The notes: generated by a model not told the origin, from the letters alone. Shown: positions 1-8,720, counted from the stretch's first letter. The stretch: DNA of 64,000 bases from Caballeronia sordidicola (GCF_001544455.2 NZ_FCOC02000025.1:1-64000), one strand, 5' to 3'. Numbers and translations are program-made.

Positions 1-328
1 CGTTTCGTTGCAAGCGAACTTGCTCTTCGATCCATTGCCGATGGGGCTCGCACAATGAACGGGCGAAATCGAAGTTGTGCTCCTTGACGGCCGCTGCCTG
101 AAAAGCCGGTGGTCGCGGCGGTGGAGGAGTTTGGCCCGCGTCTTCTGAGCCGATGGTCGCGGGGGTGGGGGAATTTGCGGGCGTAAACGCGCGCGCCGCG
201 AAGATCGCCATGTAGCGGCGAATCGTCTTGCGCTCGATTCCGGTGATCCGGTGAATCTCGCGCTGGCTCTTCCCGAGCTCCAGAAGCGTGAACACGGTAC
301 TTTGCTGATGCTGCTTCAAGACGTTCAA
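1..328 (-). CDS. istA: IS21-family transposase IstA, N-terminal part, cut by window edge
   Basis: The reverse strand reads open from a TTG at 328 to the left edge (109 codons). The product starts MNVLKQHQQSTVFTLLELG and then has a helix-turn-helix, SQREIHRITGIERKTIRRY, which is the usual start of IS21-family IstA transposases. A purine-rich GGTGGGAG precedes the TTG, which supports this start. A proline-rich linker follows (about residues 67-80). The catalytic core and the helper ATPase gene lie outside the window. A 13-base direct repeat (gtggaggagtttg) occurs at 121-133 inside the gene and at 421-433 beyond its start; IS21 elements often carry repeated binding sites near their ends, but two copies prove little. 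Whether the complete element is functional cannot be seen. Confidence 0.82.
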   Translation of the reverse strand, partial: MNVLKQHQQSTVFTLLELGKSQREIHRITGIERKTIRRYMAIFAARAFTPANSPTPATIGSEDAGQTPPPPRPPAFQAAAVKEHNFDFARSLCEPHRQWIEEQVRLQRN

Positions 329-576
329 CTCCCACCTCCAAGGCTGGCCAAGGAGGTAAAAATAACGTCCTGCTACACGGCGCGACCAGCGGCTACAAAT
401 TGCCTAGCTCGAGCCCAAGGGTGGAGGAGTTTGAAGTGACCACACCCGGAATGAAATGAACGGCCCCCACCCGTCGACAAGATCGTGCGGGGGACGCACT
501 TCCGTCGGCCGACCGCGTAAAAGTGCCCAAATCGTTAGATGATGGAGATCTTCACAGGCAAACCGGAGAATCCAAA

Positions 577-1596
577 ATGAAGCATACGACCGTTGGTGTG
601 GACATTGCGAAAAACGTCATCCAGTTGCACTGGGTCGACCTAGACACCGGTGAAATCGTGAACAAGCCGGTTAAGCGCGCAGTGTTCCTGGAGCATTTCG
701 CAAATCGTGCGCCTTGTAGGATCGGAATGGAAGCCTGTAGCGGTGCGCAACATTGGGCACGGCGGCTCATCGAAATGGGTCACGAGGTAAAGCTGATGCC
801 AGCTAAATTCGTTAAGGCTTTCAATACCGGCAACAAAAATGACGCTGCCGATGCGCGCGCAATCTGGATGGCAACACAAATGCCTAGCAAAGCGGTTGCA
901 GTGAAGACGGAGGCACAGCAAGCCGTTCTTGCGCTGCATCGGATGAGGCAGCAACTCGTGAAGTTTCGCACGATGCAGATCAATAGCCTCCGTGGCTTGC
1001 TGACTGAGTACGGTGAAGTGATGGCCCAGGGGCGCGCCGCGTTGGACAAGGCGATACCAAGTGTGTTGCAACGGTTGGTCGATCGTCTACCGGCGATTCT
1101 AATCAACACCCTGCGTGAACAATGGAACGGGCTGACAGCACTGGATAAACAAATTGCCGAAATTGAACGACGCCTGCAGACATGGATGAAAGAGGACAAG
1201 GCGTGCAATGCAATCGCTGCCATCCCCGGCGTTGGCCTGCTGACCGCGACAGCTGCCGTTGCTACGATGGGTGATCCGAAATCGTTCAGATCGGGACGCG
1301 AGTTTGCAGCGTGGCTTGGTCTGGTGCCTGGGCAAACAGGCTCAGGCGGCAAAATAAAACTGCTTGGGATCAGCAAGCGTGGCGACACCTATTTGAGAAC
1401 CTTGCTAATTCATGGCGCTCGTAGCGTGTTGTTTCACACGAAGGAGCCTACAGAATGGATCGAACAGATGAAAAAGCGCAGACCACTGAACGTGGTGATG
1501 GTCGCGCTCGCTAACAAGATGGCGCGAATCATCTGGGCAGTACTGGCGCACGCCAGACCGTACACGAAAGATCATGTCAGCCTGAAGTCGGCTTGA
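577..1596 (+). CDS. IS110/IS1111-family transposase (DEDD recombinase)
   Basis: 339 aa from the ATG at 577; an in-frame start 54 bases upstream is less likely because GGAG lies about 10 bases before 577. The N-terminal RuvC-like half shows GVDIAK (first Asp), MEACSGAQHWARRL (Glu) and KNDAADARA (paired Asp), the DEDD set of IS110-family enzymes. The C-terminal half has the transposase_20 signature AIPGVGLLTATAAVATMGDP with the conserved serine region HGARSV. Family enzymes act with an element-encoded bridge RNA on a circular intermediate and leave no target duplication. The frame is intact and near the family's usual length, so it may be active. Confidence 0.93.
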   Translation: MKHTTVGVDIAKNVIQLHWVDLDTGEIVNKPVKRAVFLEHFANRAPCRIGMEACSGAQHWARRLIEMGHEVKLMPAKFVKAFNTGNKNDAADARAIWMATQMPSKAVAVKTEAQQAVLALHRMRQQLVKFRTMQINSLRGLLTEYGEVMAQGRAALDKAIPSVLQRLVDRLPAILINTLREQWNGLTALDKQIAEIERRLQTWMKEDKACNAIAAIPGVGLLTATAAVATMGDPKSFRSGREFAAWLGLVPGQTGSGGKIKLLGISKRGDTYLRTLLIHGARSVLFHTKEPTEWIEQMKKRRPLNVVMVALANKMARIIWAVLAHARPYTKDHVSLKSA

Positions 1597-1861
1597 GCAA
1601 GCATTCCGCTTAACGAGCAGTTCAATCGAGTTGGATAATCCCGTCGTAAAGTTGCGTTGGCAATCGAGTGTAATGACAGCACAGGTAAGACCGGGATTCG
1701 TGAAACCTGGAAATTCCAGCGAGCTTCGAGCTCTCACCCGGAATGAGGCACGAGTCAGCGGATTTCATAGAGACCCGCAGCGGCTATACCGGCTGCAAGA
1801 AGGTCGCATATAGAGCTGCAACCTATCCTGTTCTTCAACGCACAAGAAAGCCCGGCGCAAA
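1597..1861 (+). ncRNA. candidate bridge RNA region of the IS1111-type element
   Basis: This 265-bp stretch lies between the transposase stop and the right inverted repeat and holds no credible gene. In IS1111-subgroup elements the bridge RNA, which pairs with target and donor DNA, is encoded in this right non-coding end. It contains self-complementary stretches such as gcgagcttcgagctc near 1718-1732. I did not fold it or identify the target and donor loops, so this is a positional inference. Confidence 0.35.
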
Positions 1862-1870
1862 GGGGGCCGT

Positions 1871-2236
1871 TCATATAGAGGAATTTGGGTGACCGCCCGG
1901 GCCCGCGGCGATCAATGTCTCGACGTTGGGGCCTGGCTCGACGCTTCCCTGAAACGACATTACACATACGACGAACGCGCCGAATGATGTCACAACCACG
2001 ATATCCAGATCCGTAGTTACGCACTGCGCATGTAGCGCATGGACAAAGCGCAGGCCGCGTCGTATCACATAGTCGCCTATCCCCAGGCGACGCAGCGCTT
2101 GCTTGAAAACGGTCAAGACGAGCTCCACTGCCTTGTCCCCATCGGGGATACGCGAAGGTGCATTTACTTTACGTTGTTCCGTTGCACCTTCGGCCCAACG
2201 CCGACCAATGCAATCGCTCAAAGCTGTTCCGACCAA
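1871..2236 (-). pseudogene. degenerate, truncated NERD-domain (nuclease-related) protein
   Basis: A reverse-strand frame of 121 aa contains GIGDYVIRRGLRF followed by TTDLDIVVVTSFGAFVV and SFQGSVEPG. This matches the NERD pattern, in which a T-x-x-(L/I)DhVVV.pfGvFVIE.K core is followed by a G and a short strand. The first acidic residue (LD) is kept, but the positions that normally hold Glu and Lys are Cys and Met (FVVCVMS), so the nuclease-like site looks dead. The frame ends in NSSI followed by a stop made from the IS1111 inverted repeat, so the insertion cut the gene and the rest is missing. Assignment is by motif reading only. Confidence 0.42.
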
Positions 2237-2392
2237 GACAATCTCCTCTTCGAAGTAGACCGTACCAGCCTAAGCAAAGAAGAACAAAGTCAAGCAGCCG
2301 GCGAGCCACGTCGATCGCCCTCCATGCAGAAGTGGCTAAACATCAAGCTGCCGCTCCAACGAAAAGGACGACACGTCGTGGGACTCGGAACT

Positions 2393-3607
2393 TTAGACCG
2401 TCAAGCTCTCCTCGGAGTCGTCATCGTCGTCACGCGTTTCTGGTCCGCTGCTCACGTGAGCGCTTGGATCGCTTACCTTAGAAAGCACGCGATACAGCGC
2501 CTGGCGAGAAATGCCCAGTGACTTTGCAGCGTGCGACTTATTGCCTTTTGCTGCCGCGAGCGCGACGAGCGCCTGCTCGCAACTCACCACCGGAGCATCA
2601 ATCCTCCGGATTGCCGCAAACGAAGAGATGTAGGCACTCGCCTTGGTCGCCAATCCATGTCCAGCCGCAGCGACAATTTTTTCCATCGCTAACTGGTGCA
2701 ATTGCGGATCGGGTTTGTGATCAGGACGCTTAATCGGCGCGGGCACGCCGGTCACTTGCTCGTACATGCGCTGCAAATAGGCGTGGCGCAAACCGTGCAC
2801 CGTCACCCCTAGGCCCTTTTGCGATACGCCCTCGTCACCCAACACCTTGTAAAAATGGCGATACCATTGTTTGAGCGTATGGGTTTCGGGGATCATCGAG
2901 CCTGTGCGGGGGTTTGCCATCTGCGCAGCCCGAATAAGCAAGTCATACTGCCACTCAGCATCAATGGGCACCACACGCGCACGCCCGCCTTTGGTCCCAT
3001 CGGCCACGTGAAGATGGCCAGACACGCGCAGACACTGAAGTGGGCGCAGCAGCATGCTCTCTTGTGCACGCAGGCCAAACGCAGACTGCAGCTCGACTTG
3101 AAGTGCGACCCATCGGTCGTTATGCGTTAAGCGTGCAATGACCCCGTCAACATTCACGTTAGCCGCCTCCCACGATTTGTCCCGCTGCGCCACGTAATAC
3201 CGCCGGTATCCTTCGGGGCGTGCAATGTAGTCGTCGACCGTACCCACCAACTGGTGTTTGCCCATCCATGCAGCCAGCGTGCGCCAATACGTGAGCTTGT
3301 TTTCGACCGTCCCTGGGCTCTGTTTATTTTTAATCACCCACACATTAACCAGATGCCGAATATGCTTGCTCGAGATATTCCACGGTGTCTCGATTGCAAA
3401 GCCATCGCGCCTTAGCTCTTTGAAACCAGCGATCAAAGACAAGAGGCGCCGCTCCTGTGTTTTAATTGAGATGGCATTCGCCGTCACCCGTGTTTTACTA
3501 TGCGCTTTAGATAAAAATTTTTGGAAGAGCTTTTCAAGCTCCTCCGTTAAGCGCTTGGGGAGACCAGACCGTTCGAGTAAGGTGCGAAAATTGATAACCA
3601 CTTTCAC
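2393..3607 (-). CDS. tyrosine recombinase/integrase with C-terminal Fis-like HTH
   Basis: 404 aa from a GTG at 3607; AGAGG sits 8 bases upstream. The N-terminal half (about 1-150) is the helical core-binding part. The catalytic part shows the tyrosine-recombinase set: R180 (FGLRAQES), K206 (DGTKGGRAR), H271 and R274 (HGLRH), H317 (AAGHG) and Y326 (ASAYISS). After the catalytic domain comes a Fis-type helix-turn-helix at about 345-378 (ALVALAAAKGNKSHAAKSLG, then ISRQALYRVL) and an acidic tail with DDDDD. The HTH fusion is unusual. No tRNA or attachment repeat is visible next to it, so it may serve a mobile region now partly lost, or act as a stand-alone recombinase. Confidence 0.88.
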   Translation of the reverse strand: MKVVINFRTLLERSGLPKRLTEELEKLFQKFLSKAHSKTRVTANAISIKTQERRLLSLIAGFKELRRDGFAIETPWNISSKHIRHLVNVWVIKNKQSPGTVENKLTYWRTLAAWMGKHQLVGTVDDYIARPEGYRRYYVAQRDKSWEAANVNVDGVIARLTHNDRWVALQVELQSAFGLRAQESMLLRPLQCLRVSGHLHVADGTKGGRARVVPIDAEWQYDLLIRAAQMANPRTGSMIPETHTLKQWYRHFYKVLGDEGVSQKGLGVTVHGLRHAYLQRMYEQVTGVPAPIKRPDHKPDPQLHQLAMEKIVAAAGHGLATKASAYISSFAAIRRIDAPVVSCEQALVALAAAKGNKSHAAKSLGISRQALYRVLSKVSDPSAHVSSGPETRDDDDDSEESLTV

Positions 3608-5362
3608 TTGATATGCCTCTGATTAAGTTGGAGCCGCATCAAGGCGGCACAGATCGGAATAAAAAGACTTACTTTGACTGAAACTTTTCAACATCCGAAG
3701 CCACGATTCGTGAAAGGGGCACTAGGTTGGCTGCGGATGCGACCCGGCCATAAGACGCGGGTCAGGCCTAGCAAGTCCGCACAAGAAAGTGCACTCAGTA
3801 GAGCTTCGTTTTCTGTCAATGGTCGAAAAGCACGTCACATATACGTGGCCAAGGCACTCAGTTTTCGAAACCAAGCGACAAGCGTGCTTCGTCGACGCGC
3901 CGACGCGAAACTAATCGCACTTAATACACCCAGGGTGGCCCGTACGTGAACGTGCCATAAGCATGCGGCTATCCATCGAACAGAAGCCCGGTCTGATTAT
4001 TTTTAGCCATTTTTAAATTCGATACTTTCAACAAGTGGCGCAACGCTTTAAATCGGACGTGTTTGTTGTCGTAGCTTTTGGGTAAACCGTCGTGCCAATC
4101 GATACGACGGTTGGGTTGCAGGAACTACACGCTTGCATTCCAGGACTTTAGCGATGATTGTTCGATCCACCCGACGCAGGGAAGCGGCTGCGTTCCGATG
4201 GTCCCAAGTCGATATACCGACTTAGGCTACTCAACCGACGCACGCTAGGGCGGCAGTTAAGCAATACTTTTTGCGCATTTTGGTTCGGCTGCGCGTGCCG
4301 ATCGATTAGTTCTCGGAAACTCGTACATGCTTCGTACATGAAGTTTCCCACCCCTGGCAAGCCGGTGCATCGTTGCCGCGGTGTATCGGGCAACCCACAC
4401 CATGCCCAGCGACAATGCTGAAGGGGCGAGCTGAATGTCCTCGAGGGCAGTGAGTCCGGTCACACGCTCGTTCTTAGTCGCACGCTCCGCGCTTAGCTGC
4501 GGATCATGGGCGGTCGATATGCCTAGGACGTCCAGGTGTCGGGACGGCGGCACGTGATGCAAGTAGCGGACGTCTGGGACGTCTTTCATGAAGATGGCGT
4601 TCATTGGAAAGCGTTGTAACGGAGTTGGGGCCCTCAGGCTCGGGTCGATGCGTCGATGGCGCGGTGTATGAATGAATCGTACCGCTACGTGCGGCGCGCA
4701 CTGACTTGCAAAGCTCACGAATTTGCTATGTCTTTCGCCGCAAGCGGCTGAAATTAGCGTTATCTGTGAGCCACGAAGCCGCTACGCGCGCGTTTTTAGG
4801 TTTCCCGACACAACCCATAGGGTGATGCAGGGGCATACACGGCGCTCAATGGCGGTGACACGCCCACTGCGGTGTCGCAGCGTCCGCCCAAAAACAATAC
4901 GGAGCAAGTTGCGCACTCAGTTGTCGCGTCGCACCACCAGTTGAATCGGCGCCAAGCCTTGTCAAAAAGCTCCTGCGCATGAGCTGGAGATACCCTTATG
5001 CGGATAACTACAAGGTTTCCCTTTTAAAGGCTTCAATGGGTCATCCTCTGAATTGTAGAGAAGGAAAGCTCGTCGGGTTGGGCTCTGACACCGCGTCGAC
5101 GCTGTGGTTGTGCCGCCGCCTGAACGCCATCGCAGGAGACGCCGAAAGCACCGAAAGCACCAATGCGGGAGAGCGGACCCATCGCAATCACCGAACCGAA
5201 CGACATGCAATGGGCCCGGATGTTGGGACGTCCCGCACAGTGTTTCGGCGACGCCACAAGGACGCTTTTCTCGCCCGACTTAGCGCACGCGATGCCCCAT
5301 AAGTTGAGGCGATGATCTGGACCGCGTTTACGCGTCATCCGATTTGGACAAGCCCCGCCAGG
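3608..5362. other. 1.75-kb stretch without a convincing gene
   Basis: Short frames exist on both strands (the longest about 150 aa at 4257-4718, reverse), but none shows a family motif, a good ribosome binding site or protein-like composition. I read this as eroded island DNA between the integrase and the small gene at 5363-5656. Confidence 0.5.
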
Positions 5363-5656
5363 TCATTTGCATCGGTCATAGTTAAACGGGGCAAGTGCAT
5401 CTTGAGCCAAATCCAAGAGTGTGAGGATTCCCTTGAGACGCATGCGTTGAGCCGGAACAAGCTCGTATGCATGTGCCAAGTTTCGAATTCGTTCGCGCCA
5501 GTAGTCGGGGTTGAAAGTGATAGGACGGCCGCCTTCGGCCTGCACGACGGCATATCGAATCACAGCGTCCAGGTGCCTGAGTTCTGCATCAGCGAACATT
5601 GACGGCTGGCGTTTCGGTTGATTCAGGACCAACCGACGTTTAATAAGGCCCCTCAT
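5363..5656 (-). CDS. conserved-looking small protein of unknown function (97 aa)
   Basis: The ATG at 5656 is preceded by GGCGGAGGCAGTACT, a near-ideal Shine-Dalgarno with suitable spacing, so I prefer it over the longer frame. The product starts MRGLIKRRLVLNQPKRQ and is rich in charged helices (FADAELRHLDAVIRYAV, then WRERIRNLAHAYELVPAQ). It has no signal peptide, membrane segment or zinc motif. Protein-like composition and the strong ribosome binding site mark it as a real gene in an otherwise empty stretch. I do not recognise the family and give no function. Confidence 0.7.
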   Translation of the reverse strand: MRGLIKRRLVLNQPKRQPSMFADAELRHLDAVIRYAVVQAEGGRPITFNPDYWRERIRNLAHAYELVPAQRMRLKGILTLLDLAQDALAPFNYDRCK

Positions 5657-6371
5657 AGTACTGCCTCCGCCCGCCGGATCGTCGCGGACAATGCCTGCGT
5701 GACCCAATTAACGCGATGCGATTGTTCGTGCTCGTCAGTACGTCTAACTCGATCTGTAGTCCTATTGAAATATCTTAAACAATCTTTGTATGAATACGAT
5801 TGCGTCCTACTGATGGTGAGTGCTTGATGAAACCGACACGAGGCGACGACGTTACGTTCAAATAAGGCAAGGCATGAAGCGGAGGCAGAAACATGATTTG
5901 TGCGCATTGGAAGAAAGATTTATTGGTGATAATCCATCTTCTCGGCTTGGCGGCAATGTCAAGGTGACGACGGCACGCCAAACCTGCAGTGGCCTGCGGC
6001 ACTCGCGTCTTTGGATTGAATCACTCATCGCCGGCCACGGCCGTCGTCGTTTTTATTTTTTCTCGTCGCTCATTGCCCACCGTCTCAAGAGGGCAATCGG
6101 ATTGCATGCCGCGACTGTGCATAGTCCGCGGTTTTTTTGGATGTACGCCAGTGCGCCATGTATTCTGGAAGCGGAATATCGCGTGCAGACGTCCAATTGC
6201 GCATCCGCCTGTGCCAACGTCGAGGGCGGCTTTCTTAACACCCATCCGGATACTTCGAGCGCAAATGTCGATAGCCCGTCATAGCTGGCCTTAGCGGTTC
6301 AGAGACTTGGATGCGGCTGCTGGGGGGAATCGAGCGCCCCTTTGCACTTTGCGTGGTTTGAAAGAGGCGAC

Positions 6372-6392
6372 ACCCTGATCGCCGTACAGGGT
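6372..6392. repeat. hairpin copy 1 of the local CCCTGA/CAGGGTCT family
   Basis: ACCCTG at 6372-6377 pairs with CAGGGT at 6387-6392 around ATCGCCGTA, and CT follows. It shares core and 3' flank with copies at 6568-6594, 8049-8069 and 8698-8720. Confidence 0.5.
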
Positions 6393-6533
6393 CTTTCTCA
6401 CAAAGACGCTATAAAACGTATCTCTTTTGCAGCACCCGACCGTCAAAACAGATGACGGAAGCCCGGAATGCCCGAAAAACGTTTTCCAGATTTTTTATTT
6501 TGTTATCCGGGGGATTTTTCGAATCTTCTTATT

Positions 6534-6553
6534 TATAATCAAACACTTATAAA
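6534..6553 (+). promoter_or_regulatory. promoter-like AT-rich element before the DUF3268 gene
   Basis: TATAAT at 6534-6539 is followed at once by CAAACACTTATAAA. A close relative, CAAATACTTATTAA preceded by TATAAT, occurs at 9241-9263. No good -35 box is visible at standard spacing, so an activator-dependent promoter or a repeated operator is possible. Confidence 0.3.
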
Positions 6554-6558
6554 AAACA

Positions 6559-7065
6559 ATGTGCCGCGAGACCCTGAGTGCCGATCAGGGTCTCCTGAAA
6601 CTCAGATCACCATGCGCGTCGCCCGTCCGGTCAAGCCGTTACCTCAACGTCATTTGCCAATACTGTGGTGCGCCCGCAGTATTGGCTAGCTTCGGAAGCC
6701 AGGGCTATCAGTATCGCGAGGACTGCGGCACGCGGTGGCTCTGTGAGGTCTGTCAAGCGTGGATCGGAGCTTACTCGCGCAGTACCCGGAACGTGCCGCT
6801 TGGGCGACTTGCGAATGCCGAGCTTCGCGAGTGGAAGGCAAAGCTGCATGCAGCGCTCGAACCGATGGCCGTGACAAAAGCGCGGCGCGACGCAATATCA
6901 ATCTTCGAGGCGCGCGCAAAAGGCTATCGGTGGCTCGCGAATGCCCTGCAGATTGACGAGAAAGCGTGCACGATCCACCAACTCGACGCGGACCAATGTC
7001 GTGCAGCGGTCGGCGTCATTGAGCAGTTCGGGCGTTCGCGTCTGGATCACGCCCCTTCAGCATAA
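6559..7065 (+). CDS. DUF3268-type zinc-finger-containing protein
   Basis: 168 aa if the ATG at 6559 is used. Four cysteines in two pairs, C33-x2-C36 (ICQYCGAPA) and C62-x2-C65 (WLCEVCQAWIG), followed by PLGRLANAELREWKAKLHAA, fit the zinc-finger-containing DUF3268 family, whose function is unknown. The C-terminal half is helical and ends near residue 165. The N-terminus is doubtful: the ATG at 6559 has no ribosome binding site, and a perfect hairpin (6568-6594) lies inside the first codons. A second ATG at 6612, in another frame, reads MRVARPVKP, which would join naturally to RYLNVICQYCG after a 1-2 base shift. So the gene may carry an N-terminal frameshift. Confidence 0.72.
   Translation: MCRETLSADQGLLKLRSPCASPVRSSRYLNVICQYCGAPAVLASFGSQGYQYREDCGTRWLCEVCQAWIGAYSRSTRNVPLGRLANAELREWKAKLHAALEPMAVTKARRDAISIFEARAKGYRWLANALQIDEKACTIHQLDADQCRAAVGVIEQFGRSRLDHAPSA
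6568..6594. repeat. hairpin copy 2, perfect 10-bp stem
   Basis: GAGACCCTGA (6568-6577) pairs perfectly with TCAGGGTCTC (6585-6594) around the 7-base loop GTGCCGA. It lies 29 bases after a TATAAT box, at or just inside the start of the DUF3268 frame. It has no T-tract, so it is not a simple terminator; an operator or a 5'-leader structure fits better. Confidence 0.7.
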
Positions 7066-7112
7066 GCATCCACCGTTCGTTAACCGGTGAACGTAACCCT
7101 TTTTCCTATTCA

Positions 7113-7577
7113 TTGGCCCGTACCCTTCCCTTTAACCGCAGCCCGCAAGCTACCCGCGCGCGCCTCGCGAAACTTTCTCTCGTTCCAATCACTAAACGGG
7201 AGGCGGATCTTCTCTCGCTGCATGCCCACTGCGCGTTGCAAGCGCTGATCGACGGGCACGGTTGGCTAAATGGCGTGCAGTCACTGACCGAAATTCTGAT
7301 TCTGACCTCGTTCGTCGCCGAGGCGGGATACGGTCAAATCTCGCGCCAAACGTGGCTCGACGCTGAAGCCGCACTGAACGCGGCGTTCGTGAAAGGTCGG
7401 GACGAAGCCATCTGGCAGATCGATGCCGATGGCTGCGCCCGCGTCGCGACTGTCTTGGCAATGCACGACGCGCAACTCGACGGCGCCCCACTTGGTGTGC
7501 TCGCAGGGGCGAGCGAGCGCCTCGAGCGACTAAAAGCCGGCGAACCCGAGCCGCTGCCGCAAAAGAAACGCGCCTGA
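7113..7577 (+). CDS. orphan 154-aa protein with a decayed relative nearby
   Basis: Starts at a TTG (7113) 47 bases after the DUF3268 gene; no strong ribosome binding site is visible, so the start is uncertain. The product is soluble and helical: HAHCALQALIDGHG, SLTEILILTSFVAEAGYG, then a C-terminal part with IDADGCARVATVLAMHD and a basic end. A frameshifted relative at 9617-9814 (reverse strand) preserves the pattern CALALQVLVDYRG, SLTEALIFAAFVAEEG and RAAERAHEEAFKK. Two separate copies in one window show this is a genuine family. I do not know its function. Confidence 0.65.
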   Translation: MARTLPFNRSPQATRARLAKLSLVPITKREADLLSLHAHCALQALIDGHGWLNGVQSLTEILILTSFVAEAGYGQISRQTWLDAEAALNAAFVKGRDEAIWQIDADGCARVATVLAMHDAQLDGAPLGVLAGASERLERLKAGEPEPLPQKKRA

Positions 7578-7737
7578 ACGTTCCTGTAAACGACAAAACC
7601 TGACACGAGGCCGGGGTTTGTCTTTGCCAAATAAGGCCAGCGTTTGCCGGGTTCAGCAAATTACCTCCACCGTTTGTCCGACCGACGCTTTCATCGCCCG
7701 TGGTAGCGGCGTAGTCGACGCCCGGAGAACCCGCGAA

Positions 7738-8025
7738 CTACGGCACCTGCACAGGAACCGGCCCGCCGTATATGTCAGGCAAACCAGAAACGCCGAGGTG
7801 AGTCCTTCGCTCAGCCCGCATTTCAATAGGCTCGGTGAAAACCTTTCCATTGCCACGCAGGGGCGTGATCTCCGGTAAGTCGCCCCGTTCAAAGATCTGA
7901 ACCTGGGCGACAGGCGTAGCGCAATCCGTCACGATCAAGCGCGCCGGTCTCAGCGAATAAAATGTCGGCAGGACTCTGCATGAAACTACGCCTGCGTTTC
8001 GGCCGTAAGCGTGCTCGTCAACCAC
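7738..8025 (-). CDS. doubtful hypothetical protein (95 aa)
   Basis: GTG start at 8025 and an open frame to 7738. The codons look acceptable and the product (LRPARLIVTDCATPVAQVQI, then GNGKVFTEPIEMRAERR) reads as protein-like, but there is no recognised domain and no clear ribosome binding site. It could also be a fragment of a decayed gene. Confidence 0.25.
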   Translation of the reverse strand: MVDEHAYGRNAGVVSCRVLPTFYSLRPARLIVTDCATPVAQVQIFERGDLPEITPLRGNGKVFTEPIEMRAERRTHLGVSGLPDIYGGPVPVQVP

Positions 8026-8048
8026 TCAGACATTTTCAGTTCCGATTC

Positions 8049-8069
8049 CCCCTGATCACTGCTCAGGGG
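8049..8069. repeat. hairpin copy 3
   Basis: CCCCTGA (8049-8055) pairs with TCAGGGG (8063-8069) around the 7-base loop TCACTGC. TCTGAAA follows, matching the GGGTCT 3' flank of the other copies. Confidence 0.5.
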
Positions 8070-8697
8070 TCTGAAAGGCTAGCGTTTTGAACGCGTGTTG
8101 CCGTGCGGCATACCTGTTGCCCCAAAATCATTGTGACGACTGCGGCGGCGTCCGCGATGGCGGTTCGCAATTGCACTAGCGCCTACGAATACCGCAATGA
8201 TCACGCCTCGCCTAAGTGGGTCACTCGTGCGCTGCGTGGATCGTATTTCTCGCGAAGCATAAGAAACGTTCTGCGCGATCGCTTGATAATGCCGACCAAC
8301 GCGAATGGCAGCCGCATCGACGCTTAAACTAACGAGCCGTTACGAAAGCGCCGAGCGACAGCATCTCGAGCTTCGAGTCTTTAAGAAGGATTACCGATAA
8401 CCGAAAACGGCGCGGCATATCGAAAAGAAACCCTGCACTATTCACCAACTTGTTGCCGGCTGAAATCGTCAGGCGAGCAGTCGTCGTGATTTGTTAGTCT
8501 GTGCTCACCGCGAAAACGCGCCTGTTCCAGTTGGGCAGCGCACATTCGGAAGAGAACAGCCGGAGCAGACGGTCAACGAGGCACCGTCGCCTAAAGGACA
8601 TTATCTACCGGGCGGGACAGAGATTATTTAATATTTGACAGTATTTCGTAATGTTTCGCTCGGAAAGGGATATGTTTTTCCATAGCTTTCTCAATTA

Positions 8698-8720
8698 CCC
8701 CTTATACGCCGTATAAGGGG
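8698..8720. repeat. hairpin copy 4, perfect 10-bp stem
   Basis: CCCCTTATAC (8698-8707) pairs perfectly with GTATAAGGGG (8711-8720) around GCC, and TCTCGGGAAA follows. The core differs from copies 1-3 (TTA for TGA) on both arms, a compensatory change that suggests the structure itself is selected. Confidence 0.6.

Larger units (their letters stand above)
456..1874 (+). mobile_element. IS1111-subgroup IS110-family insertion sequence
   Basis: A perfect 13-bp inverted repeat, ATGAACGGCCCCC at 456-468 and its complement at 1862-1874, brackets one intact transposase gene. Subterminal inverted repeats of about this size are known for the IS1111 subgroup of IS110, while the IS110 subgroup proper lacks them. 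True element ends lie a few bases outside the repeats and no target duplication is expected. The left side abuts the upstream flank of the istA fragment. The right side interrupts a NERD-like reading frame, whose stop codon is supplied by the element's repeat. The 265 bp between the gene and the right repeat is long, as expected for this subgroup. Confidence 0.8.
5657..6558. other. gene-poor stretch with a hairpin and an AT-rich promoter-like segment
   Basis: No credible gene. Notable are a short hairpin at 6372-6392, a T-rich stretch near 6486-6530, and TATAAT at 6534-6539 shortly before the DUF3268 gene. Confidence 0.5.

Noticed and set aside
640..1388. Reverse frames inside the IS1111 transposase gene (143 and 202 aa)
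   Set aside because: Antisense shadows of an intact DEDD transposase.
4257..4718. 153-aa reverse frame in the gene-poor stretch
   Set aside because: No recognisable motif and no ribosome binding site; composition fits a chance frame.
6568..6594. Rho-independent terminator
   Set aside because: The stem is perfect but no T-run follows on either strand, and it lies at a gene start, not an end.
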